DNA from: Ananas comosus
Lineage: Eukaryota > Streptophyta > Magnoliopsida > Poales > Bromeliaceae
DNA: 64,000 bases
NCBI RefSeq assembly: GCF_001540865.1
Contig: NC_033637.1
Location: 6,542,491-6,606,490, forward strand
Direction of reading: 5' to 3'
Shown: positions 10,991-21,003 of the stretch, piece by piece
Position numbering within the stretch: the stretch's first letter is position 1
How the letters are laid out: each line of letters opens with the position of its first letter
Translations under genes and position numbers: made by a program
Notes under the pieces: model-generated
Database searches by the model: none
What the model saw: only the letters and a program-made list of their open reading frames with translations
Told to the model about the DNA's origin: nothing

Positions 10991-11614
10991 TTTCACACCC
11001 CAATAATCCCACATCGGATAGGAATGGGGATATGATTGGGTATATAAGAGACTTAGACACTGGTAATAATAACTGGGCTTAAGCATTTTGGGCTGATGAT
11101 TTAGGCCTAACGAGTTATTGTTGCTAACGGGTCGAGTCGTTACATTTGGTATCAGAGCCAATCACCAGTCGAAAATGTGTGGCGAGTCTCGACTGAGTCA
11201 GGGTCTGAAAGACAAGGTGATAGGCTATGCCGGAGTCTGTATGACAAGATGACCAGCTATACCAAGGTCTGGATGACAAGGCTAGCGAGATGAGTCTTAC
11301 ATCGCCTGGTGATCTTGGACTGTGTGTGATTGGACTGACGAGGACGTCAGTGCCTTAATGGAGGGAGTCTGTCACACCCTAATAATCCCACATCGGATAG
11401 GAATGGGGATGGGATTGGGTATATAAGAAACTTAGACACTAGTAGTTAATGGAGGGAGTCTGTCACACCCCAATAATCCCACATTGGATAGGAATGGGGA
11501 TGGGATTGGGTATATAAGAAACTTAGACACTAGTAATAATAACTGGGCTTAAGCATTTTGGGCCGATGGTTTGGGCCCAACGAGTTATTGTTGCTAGCTG
11601 GTCGGGTCGTTGCA
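10991..11614 (+). mobile_element. TRIM retrotransposon with a partial LTR duplication
   Basis: LTR 1 is 10991-11144 (154 bp), starting TTTCACACCCC (TG changed to TT) and ending GTCGTTACA. The primer-binding site TGGTATCAGAGCCA is at 11147-11160. The internal region has no ORF. Its end, TTAATGGAGGGAGTCTG, meets a first copy of the LTR (11370-about 11443) that breaks after ACACTAGTAG. The TTAATGGAGGGAGTCTG end is then repeated and a full LTR follows (11461-11614). The LTR has the well-known TRIM motif CCCACATCGG and a TATA box (GGGTATATAAGA). It depends on other elements for its enzymes. Confidence 0.85.
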
Positions 11615-11805
11615 GCACATCACAACTAGTTGATGCATACATGATAGTTGGATGTTCATGTTGGTCATTACTTATGTTTGCAAAGTTAATAGAAGTAAAT
11701 CTATACACATATTGATCAGTATAATAGTGTAGCCACATGATGATAATGAAAATTTTTTCTTTAATTATTGCTCTTAGTATGAAGATGGACATACATGTAA
11801 ACTTG

Positions 11806-12340
11806 TGTAACGACCCAGCCCACTAGCAACAATAACTCGTTGGGCCCAACCACCGACCCAAAATGTTTAAGCCCAGTTATTATTACTAATGTCTAAGTCT
11901 TTTATATACCGAATCACATCCTCATTCATATCCGATGTGGGATTATTGGGATGTGACAGACTCCCCCCTGTTAAGGCCCCGACGTCTTCGTCAGTCCAAT
12001 CATATACACAGCCCAAGATCACCAGGCGATGTGAGACTCGTCTCGCTAGTCTTGTCATCCAGACCCTGGCGTAGCCGATCTCCTTGTCATTCAGACTCCA
12101 GCATAGCCTATCACCTTGTCTTTCAAACCCTGGCTCAGTCGAGACTCACCACACATTTTCGGCTGGTGAACTGGCTCTGATACCAAATGTAACGACCCAG
12201 CCCACTAGCAACAATAACTGATTGGGCCCAACTACCGGCCCAAAATGCTTAAGCCTAGTTATTATTACTAGTGTCTAAGTCTCTTATATATCCAATCACA
12301 TCCCCATTTATATCCGATGTGGGATTATTGGGGTGTGACA
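11806..12340 (-). mobile_element. Complete TRIM retrotransposon, minus strand, with target duplication ACTTG
   Basis: Two 153-bp LTRs (11806-11958 and 12188-12340) begin TGTAACGACCC and end TGTGACA as read on the plus strand. The internal region of about 229 bp has the primer site at its right end (TGGCTCTGATACCA, 12172-12185) and a purine tract, read as CTCCCCCCT, at its left. Perfect 5-bp target duplications ACTTG flank it (11801-11805 and 12341-12345). No coding capacity. The intact structure and duplication suggest a younger insertion than its host LTR. Confidence 0.93.
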
Positions 12341-12432
12341 ACTTGTATATATATACTTGTACATATGACAGTAGGAGAACCATATTCATGTTAGTAGACA
12401 TTGTGACGTAGAGGCATGACAATAATTGAATT

Positions 12433-15188
12433 TGCAGCACCCCGGTAGCGGCGAGCACCACGGAGGTGAAACAGCTGCAGACCCACCACATAACTTAACA
12501 TTGAAAACTTAAATATGTCCGGCGTTAACATCAACATCCCCGCAACATAATAAATTTAAATAAGCAATTCACAAATTTTAAACATCCCGAAGTTACCAAC
12601 ATAACGATTGGTTACCCAAAAAACCATTCCATTTAAGCATAAATAAAACTTCTAAATGGTTATGCCTTCAACTTAACAAGTAGCAAGTTTGTACAATTCA
12701 TAGTCCAAATATGGCCTAATACATATCCAAAATGATAGTCCAAAATACAAAGATAAGATCTACATAATACAAAAATAGAGAAGATCTAACATGCTACTAT
12801 CTAAATATAGTCGCCGCCACACCCGATCTCATCTCAAAGGCCATACCTGAAGAATTAGTAATATCCACATAATGAAAACTATTAACAATAGTTCCCAGTG
12901 GAAGCTCATCTAGAGGCAACAAGCCACACTAGACCTAATAGTATGTGATCAACGGAAAAATAAACAATGATTATGAATGGTTATTAGATATACATATGAA
13001 TCTACCATTATGATCAACAATTGCAACTATTCTCAACAAGTAAATGATAAAATCATAGGATAAGCATAATCAACTAAAAGCCCCAACAAAAAATCCAACT
13101 TGATCTACGTACAATCAAGTAAATGCGAAAGCGCGGCATCCTGCCCTTGGGTGCAAAGCAAATCTCAACCCGGGGAGCAAAGGGCTTACCGCGTGGGGAG
13201 TGACCACCACCGGTAACCCACTCAGGCCTTCTCTCACTCAAACTCCCACATCACAAAGAGCCATCCAAAATGGCCCGGGGAGTTCCATAAGCATAGCGGC
13301 GAACCCAAATAGGGCCAATGTCCCAACAATCATGTTATATTTTGGAATCAACAAATAACTAAGATTATGCTACCTTCCAATACAAATGCATACCCTCTAC
13401 TAGGGCAATGAGATAACAAGAGACATCCTAGAGTATAAGATCAAATTGCATTGCATCATGAACCAAAGAATAAACAACAAGGGCATAAGTCCTTAGAACA
13501 ATAATTAAGGATGCAACAAGAATTACGAACATTCAATAGCAATATATATATGCATGCATGATACTAAGAGGACCACTAAGGATCATCATCTATAGATAAG
13601 GATTCCACCTCAAAATAAGAAAAGACCAATCTAAGATATGGAAGGTCCGGCCGTAGGAGCTCCGGCGTGCGCGTCCGAAGTATCTAACATATAAATAATG
13701 AGTATCTCCATTAATATTTTATTTTTATCTTAATCTTAAATGATTTAGACTTATTCAAGTTCATCACTTTGATTGTTATGCTCTATATATTCTCGGATTA
13801 GAACAAAAGTCCCTATTTCGGAAGCTCATAACTCTCTCAAAATAGATAAAAATCTTAAAATAACTCATTTAAAACCTAAATAAGGGTTTGGGATACTTAA
13901 TTTTAACAAACGATACCTTAACGATGTGTTTATACCTTCCGAAAACTAGCCAGAATAGTCCAACCTGAGAATTGCATAAATTGATCGAAATATTAACAAA
14001 CTAAATTTAAATTTGATCAAATAACTTAGCTCGATCATACATTCATGCCCAATATATTTGAACATAATTGACCCCTCAATTTAAAGATTCTAAACTCTTA
14101 AAATCAACTACAAGAGCTTAATCTCGTAGTTGATCAAAATCCTAATTCTTGGAGCCTCATAACATGCAATTAACTCATCAAAACCTCTTAAAAACAAAGA
14201 CAATTCATATACCTATATATTGGCCACAAATTCAAGTAGAAAAAACTAGAAGTTAATGATTAAAATCTCATTTTGGACTCTAATAGAGTCCCAACCCTAA
14301 AATTATAAAAAAATCTCGTAATAGGCCGGGCAAAATTCCCTATTTAGGGCTTCAATATTTGAATATAGTGCCATAAAATCTTCAAAAACTATAGCCAATC
14401 CACAAAGGATAGCTTAGGACCTTCAAAGAGAATAGAAAATATGCATGCAACCCAAAATATTCATTTTTTGATATTCACAAAGTGCACAATCGAAATCCTA
14501 CTTATTTTGTTCTCTAGCTAGAGTTTCAACTTGAAAATGGGTTTCCTTCTTCAAAGGTCTCCTCCTAAATCCCTTCAATTTGAAGGAAAAAATCCTTCTT
14601 CTCATTGCTAAATAAAAGAGAGGAGAAATAGGGTATTGAGAGGAAGGGGAAATTGGGAAAAAAAGAAGAGAATAGGAATAGAAGAGCTTTTCTCTTCTCC
14701 CATTCAAACCAGCCCACTTAAGGTCGTTTCTGTCAGTTTACTCAATATTTTCTTGGAAAAAATTACGGTTGGACCAATAGTCTGATATGTTATTTTTTTA
14801 ATTAGCAAATTCACCAAACCGCCCATAACAATTCCTGAAATCCCGAACTAGCTCGCAGCTCAGGACTGTATCGACGACTGTTAGAAAAATTGCAATAACT
14901 CTTTTGTCCGATATCCGTTTAAGGTGATTCAGGTTGTGTTAGAAGGATAACTCAACATTATTTCCAATGAGACCAATTTCACCTGAATCGGATGCTTATA
15001 ACCTAGCTAAAAGTTTCTCCAAAGTGGCTGTTTGTGCAATGGCAGATTAGACTCAACTGTTTTGAAATTTTCGTCCTCAAATAATTCGTTTTGACTTGAT
15101 TTGAGCTCAAATCATATAAAACTGGCCATCACCCTCAAAAATAATTTTGAAATTTTAAATATTTATAGTCAAATTTTGGGGCATTACA
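12433..15188 (-). mobile_element. Solo LTR (minus strand) nested in the LTR at 8804
   Basis: Read on the minus strand it starts TGTAATGCCCCAAAA at 15188 and ends CCGGGGTGCTGCA at 12433, a variant of the family ending CCGGGGCGTGACA. Stem-loop I (AACTATT/AATAGTT) is at 12877-12893 beside CAGTGG. Length is 2756 bp. The flanks GAATT and GAACC agree at only 3 of 5 positions, so the exact ends are uncertain. No coding sequence is seen. An ACTCTAATAGAGT-type palindrome near 14277 is not otherwise explained. Confidence 0.6.
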
Positions 15189-15683
15189 GAACCATTTCAT
15201 TTTAATTATTACCTTTGTGCTTTATATTTCTATTATATACTATCATTGTTTCAATTGACCTAGTGGTATATTTCGCTACTCTCAATGACTTACCCACCGA
15301 AAACTATTGTATAATAGTTCTCACCCCCATTGGTTGCTAGGTTTTTTTCTTTTTCGTGATTTTAGTATTTCAAAATAAGTTTTTGGGTGGGAAACAATTT
15401 CAACCGATAGATATGAAATGTTTGTGATGTATGTATTATACTATTGTGAATGTACGACTGTGAATGGATGTGGTTGTGACTTGTATTATGTGCGATGCCG
15501 CGCAAATACAGGGAGACTCTGTCCGTGTGGAAGTGAATTCTCTATATTTGTGGCGGGTCTATTATCCCTTAGGTCAAGGTGTTTCAAAAAAAATATATTT
15601 GGGTATTTTTCGATGATTCGTTGGTCTTAAATTAACCCTCTTTTCAAATGGCTTTCGAAAAAAAGGGACCCTAGGGCATAACA

Positions 15684-16001
15684 ATAATTTAGGGGAAGTG
15701 GTCTAGTTACATGTTCTCCATGATCTAGTTAGTGAAATATTTTTATGTGTTAATTTCTACTTTGTAATAAGTTGTGAGTTAGTGGTTTGTTACTAATGAA
15801 AATATAGATCATGGGAGCTAAAAATGTAGTAACATGACTTGCCAAACATGCCTATGAACGAGGCACTTGTATATCAATTTTTTCAAGCAATTAAAATGAA
15901 GTATCTCACTTCTTAAATTAGTTTTATCTATTTTCCCATTGGTTCTGTACTAGCTGCATAAAAAATTTAATTCCACCTCCCATATCCAACATCCATAAGA
16001 T
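15684..16001. other. Intergenic, nothing recognised
   Basis: AT-rich sequence with no convincing ORF. It does not continue the CACTA transposase broken at 8803. Confidence 0.5.
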
Positions 16002-16839
16002 TGTGTTAAGGCCAATAATAAAACGCCATGTGGCACGTTGGTGCACGATTCAACCGGGACTCTCAAAAGTCGGGATTAAATGAGTTTTTGCTGCACCGGG
16101 AGTAATAAAGGAATAATAACATAACCGCAGGGCATAATTGCAAACGGTTATAAGTAGTTAGGATCGGCTCGTAGTGGCCCGCAAAAATAGGGAAGTGGCC
16201 GATCGTGAGCAATAACTGAACAATAATAGCGAAATATAAATAGGCAAGTAACGCCTAAAGGGGGGTCTTTTCCCCACGAATAGAAGACCACCTTTTATTT
16301 GCTCTGCATTTTCCTCGCATTTCTAGGAGCAGTCTACTTGTAATCTTTTTCTTTCTCGCATTTACTGCTTTTCTTAGGAGTAACCTTAGAGTTAGATTTC
16401 CGGAGTCTGTATGCCCCAGAGGCACTTTCTATTTTGTATAAGTTTCCAGATCTAATATCAATATATAAAGGTATTTGGCTCTTCAGCCAACCCAACCACT
16501 GTGCATCTCATTCATTCAGCTCGTTCAGCCAAACCCAATCTACAGTGAAGGTTTTCGAACTTGGCTGATCCGATTCCTCATCAGCCGAATCGATTGATCC
16601 GTTAGAGGGCACAAACTTCAAGGGTCACTACATGAAGCCGTATTTAATCCTTGCATGTTTCTCTAGGGAAACCTTTGACCGCGTCAAGGGTTGAGGAATT
16701 CGGCTCATAGCAGATTTTATCATGAACAAACTAGTACTATTACAAGTATTCATTAGAATACTGAGAAAGCTACTGATGATTAGTGTAGCAACGTGTGACA
16801 ATATGTATTTAGATTTGTATAGTATGGATCGGTGCATCA
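16002..16839 (+). mobile_element. Putative solo LTR of another retrotransposon family
   Basis: It starts TGTGTTAAGGCC, has a TATA-like AATATAAATAGG near 16234 and a pyrimidine-rich leader with a possible polyadenylation region (ATATCAATATATAAAGG near 16458), then repeated CAGCC units. The segment is flanked by AAGAT on both sides (15997-16001 and 16840-16844). The right end was chosen partly because of that match, so it could be by chance; an alternative end is near 16620. Confidence 0.4.
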
Positions 16840-16844
16840 AAGAT

Positions 16845-17273
16845 CTATCGATAAGGGATATCTAAGAGACCACCCACTATTAAAAAACTAGGCACTTTAT
16901 TTTTCACTTAGTGACAATGCTTCTGGTTGGACTTATTTTAATTTTTTCTAAGAATTTTTTCAAAAAATCTTTTAGGAGATCCATAAAAGCACAAACTAAT
17001 AGGTGCATAGAGGTTGGCGTTCTCAAACCTCTATGTACCTATTATCATACTTCTTGCACATCTTAGTAATGAGGAAGAAAAGGTTAGCATCTCATAGTCA
17101 TGAGGAAGAAAAGGTTGACGTACTCATCAAGGGAGAGGAAAGGGAGAAGGCATTCATGAACATCAGCGATGGGGATGAGGAAGTGATTTTACTACGTTTC
17201 AACGTCTGAATGTTGTAGGATTTTCTTGATCACCGGCTAGAAATCCATGAGAACTTCTTGATTAATTACTAGA
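16845..17273. other. Intergenic with a short GAGGAAGAAAAGGTT repeat
   Basis: No gene recognised. The motif GAGGAAGAAAAGGTT appears twice (17070 and 17101). The small ORF across it has no recognised family. Confidence 0.4.
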
Positions 17274-17604
17274 GCTTATGTGAGGACTGAGATTTTTGCT
17301 GTGCGGCTAAACTCTCTGTTGATGACGTTTTTGTGTGTAATTTAATTACATAAGCACTCGTCAAGTTTCAGGAGAAAACGAGTTAGAATGGAGGAGTTAC
17401 GCGATCTTTACTAATCACTTAAAGTGAATAGTAACTCCGATTTTCCGGAGAAGCCAATGAGTGGAGATGGCTTCTGGTGTGTGTTGGACTCCAATCATAG
17501 TGACCCAATAGCTTGTTTTCGATATTCCGACTATTCTGGAACCATTGGCATTGACAGATTTCAGATCTGATGCACAATTTTCGAGAAAAAGGGGTTTAAT
17601 GGAC

Positions 17605-17606
<2 letters not shown>

Positions 17607-17676
<70 letters not shown>

Positions 17677-17688
17677 GTGTGTGTGTGG
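17607..17688. repeat. Compound microsatellite (AC)29(AT)6(GT)n
   Basis: Uninterrupted (AC) from 17607 to 17664, (AT) to 17676, then (GT) to about 17687. The AC and GT ends are complementary around the AT centre, so it can fold on itself. Confidence 0.95.
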
Positions 17689-18119
17689 TTTTGGGAGAAA
17701 TTGGAGAGTGGTTGAGTTTCGTCGAAATCGGCAATCGTATCGGGTGAAATAAAATCATGAGTTCGATGACTTGGTCGTGCTGAACGCGCTGGCGCAATCC
17801 GTTCGAAAATTTGATGGGCTGATCACTGGATATCGCACGATTATCGAGGAGAAATCAAAAAGACATTTTCGCATCCCGTGCGAAACCCCCTATATTTTAT
17901 GCGCGGAATTTCGTGAAACTTGGTGGCTTGTGGCGCGAGGCTATCATACTTTCATGGTAAAGGTCTCGGCTAAAAATGTCGCTGTTTGAGGGAGTTACAC
18001 GCAATTTACACGTTGCTATATTAGAGGGTTTCTAGGGTTTTTCTTCTTGCAACCCTAATTCGGCCTCTCTCCCTCTCCCTGTGGAACCCTAACCGACCTC
18101 TCCTCTAGTTCAGCCCTCT

Positions 18120-18830
18120 ACACACGGCCGCCGTCGCCGCCGACCAGTCCTGGCTGGCGGGAGTTGCTGCCGAGCTTTCTTTCCTCTCCTCCTTCACAAG
18201 TTTCCTCTCTCTCTCTTCCTGTTTTTGGAGCTAGAGCTCAAGTGCGCCCGATCCCTCCTCCTCTAGTGGCTGTCGACCCTCCTACAAACTCCACGGCGAT
18301 CCCCGGCTTCGCCATGACTGCCAGAGCCGCCATGCTTGCAGCAGCCCCTCTGCGGGTAGCCAGGGGCAGTGGATGGTTGGCCCTCTCTAGACGTGTGGCC
18401 GCTGTCACTGCCGACCACCGCTGTCGACTCCCCGGGCCTCTGGAGGACCTCCGCCGGAGCCCCCGCCGGCCGGACTTGGAGACAAGCTCCCCACCACCTT
18501 GTGTGGCTAGGGCATCATTGCTAGCTGCCACCGCCACCTCCCATTGTCGGATGACCCGCACCCCCTACCTTCCCTGGGTAGGCCGCACTCATTTGCCGCC
18601 GGCATTCCCTTCGCTCGAGCCTCTTGCCGGCCAGAACAAGCCTAGCTTTTCGTCAACCCGTGCGGGCATGGATTGCTCCACCGCGCCACTGGCCATCTCC
18701 CGCTGCCGGCCAGAGCGTGCCCGGGCCCCCTCCGACCAGCGGCAACCTTTCCCTGCTGGCGCGCCCACCGTCCGGCCGCCGCCGACCGTCCCGTGCCCTA
18801 CCTTGCTCCGGTAAGGCTGTTTATGGTTTC
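18120..18830. other. GC- and CpG-rich island inside the 4 kb LTR
   Basis: About 700 bp rich in CCG/CGG within an AT-rich neighbourhood, probably in the transcribed leader of the LTR. A long open frame (18164-18814, 216 codons) crosses it, but GC-rich DNA has few stops, and the frame is Pro/Ala/Ser/Arg-rich with no domain. The matching part of the degraded copy (28550-29110) is also GC-rich but does not conserve the protein. Confidence 0.55.
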
Positions 18831-21003
18831 TGTACATTGTTTCGGGTTTCGGTCGCCTTTCCGGCAATCCGAGAACACCCCGACACTCCCGAAAGTGAGC
18901 ATGATGATCTCTAATCCGTGCTGAACATCTTGCTCACCTCCATTGGGGTCAAGATGCCCCGGTTTGCATGTTAAACACGGTGTAGGCACTGTGCGCGCTG
19001 TTTTGCTGAACTTCGTGTCGCTCGCGCGCTTGCCACAGTGGCCTGCCGTGCTCTGAAGTGTGAGCACGGCCTCCGGCACATGGAGACCTCAGCAAGTGTC
19101 TCAGCGAGGCTAGAAAGTCCTCGGTTTGCGCTGTCGGGCCGTAAAACCCCGAAAATCACATAAAATGATGTGATTTTATGTAGTCGCAGGGGTTTTTATG
19201 CAATTGTATATTTTGTGGTTGCTGTTGGCAGCATGTTTGGGCAGCGGGTGACCTCTGGACTGGTTGTCCAAGGCCCCAAGCCTTTTCGAAAATCGAAAGT
19301 TGATTTTCGGTGCGTTTTTCGGTGAAATCCGCCGACGGAACGCCATTTTGGTTCGGAATTCTGCCGATGGTGCCTCACAGTAGATTTTGTTGTCGTTGAG
19401 CCTTGTTGGCTGGTCACCCGCATCGTTTCGAGGGTTCGGAAATGACGGGTGAGCAACGGCAGGTTCCAGTGTCGAATTAGACACTTCCGGGAACCTGGAT
19501 CGGAACGATTATCCGACGATAATCGTTTCGATGTGAGGAGGTGTAATTGCTGCCTAGTCACACGAATAATGGTGTTTAGTGGCAGCGGTTGACTTGTGGC
19601 ATGAGTCGGTGAGTTCCGGAATTGTTCGTGGGTCCCGGCGGAGTCCCGGTGCGATTTTCGGGACTTCCGGCGTATTACGGCAATCGATTTGGAAAACCGA
19701 TTCCCATGGGTTTACTTGTGGGGATTGTGAGTTAGTGGTTCGTTTTTGTGGGTTAGATGCTAACCCGGTGGACCCTTCATAGGTCCGGTTGATACTTCCT
19801 CTGTAGCCGGAAGGCCAGTACCGTATACGTACAGGTGGGTACTTCGACCCGAAGTCGGTATAGTGGTACACGCTTAGTGACATTCCCTTCACTCTTTCCT
19901 TGTTGTTTATCTTGCATATTAAATGTTGAGCCTAGCACCTACACCATATCTCTTTGTTTCTCTACTTAGTTGGTTGCATACCCAGTATTATATTTAGAAG
20001 TAGAGCGGTTTGTGATTATCTGTGAGATTGATCACCTAGTCGGTCGGTTTCTTGTATCTCGTATTATGACCTTTTCGGTTGGTCGGTTCATTGCATATGG
20101 TATCGTGACCTACTTAGTCGGTTGGACTACTTGGTGACTTATACGGTCGGTGTGCCCTGAGGGGCAGGATTGTCGGCTAGTTGCCGACGGTTGGCTATTG
20201 AGCATATCAGCATAGATCGCAATTACTCGTACGCATTTCACGAACACCGGCGGCCTGATCCATCGCAAGAGGGTATTCTTTTCTGGAAAAGTGGTTTGGT
20301 GTTGCAACCCGTGAGCCCATAGGCTACCTTGGGTTATATGCAGGTAGAGTAGCAGTAGAACAACTTGAGGTCTGCCGTGCGGACCAATAGGGCATGGTTT
20401 ATGATTGGGTATTTTGGACTTCTCGTCCGGTTGATGCATGCATACAGTAGCAATAGTGATTCATATGTATATATCTCGTTCTTTGTTTATCATTGCTACT
20501 GCATTACCATTATCTATCAATACTTGTTGTTATTCTCGGTGACTGGTGAGTACCCCTCACCCTCGTCGGCTTGCGGTACCCACTAGGAGTGGAGACATGT
20601 ATACATGTTCTCACCTTCCACCCCCATTGAAGGTGACGTTGCGGGTCCTAGTGGGACTGTTCGCGAGGAGCGTACTTAGCGGTTCGGTAGAGCTTACGGA
20701 CCCGTTCATTGGTTTAAACTCTAAACTCAGTTTCTTTAAATAAATAACTTAGACAGAATTTATGGTTCAGTATTTTTATGTGAACTGAATATTTGGGTTT
20801 TCATGAATGTAATAAAGAATTTGTGAATTTTTGTGAAATGAAAATGGTTTTCTACCTCTCGTGGTAGCGAGTTTTAAAAGGAAAAGGTTTCGTGTAGAAA
20901 ACGATTTTTAAAACGGTTTTCTTGGTTTTCATGACTCTATGTTTTAAAACGAGTTTCCGGGTAGGAAATATTTTAAACTAATAGTTGTGGATTTATGAAT
21001 AAC

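Larger units (their letters stand above)
8804..15683 (+). mobile_element. Solo LTR of a Ty3-type element, split by two TRIMs and a minus-strand LTR
   Basis: It starts TGTAGCACACTGAAC, as at 916, and ends CCTAGGGCATAACA, a mutated form of CCCGGGGCGTGACA. Removing the inserts (10991-11614, 11806-12340, 12433-15188) leaves about 2.97 kb, close to its relatives. U3 carries GGTAC-centred repeats (near 8978, 8995, 9063, 9079, 9109, 9198). Stem-loop I is at 15302-15319 and stem-loop II at 15503-15550. No primer site or coding follows. No target duplication could be matched, so the left and right parts may not derive from a single insertion. Confidence 0.6.

Noticed and set aside
11147..11160. A tRNA gene at TGGTATCAGAGCCA
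   Set aside because: The match is the retrotransposon primer-binding site, adjacent to an LTR end, with no tRNA cloverleaf around it.
16002..16620. LTR ending at 16620 instead of 16839
   Set aside because: The end at 16620 (CAAACTTCA) gives no matching target duplication, whereas 16839 gives AAGAT on both sides; still uncertain.
17415..17797. Cys/Val-repeat ORFs on the minus strand
   Set aside because: They come from translation of the (AC)n microsatellite.
18164..18814. 216-codon ORF as a gene
   Set aside because: It lies wholly inside a solo LTR in GC-rich sequence where stops are rare, has skewed composition and no domain, and is not conserved in the second LTR copy.
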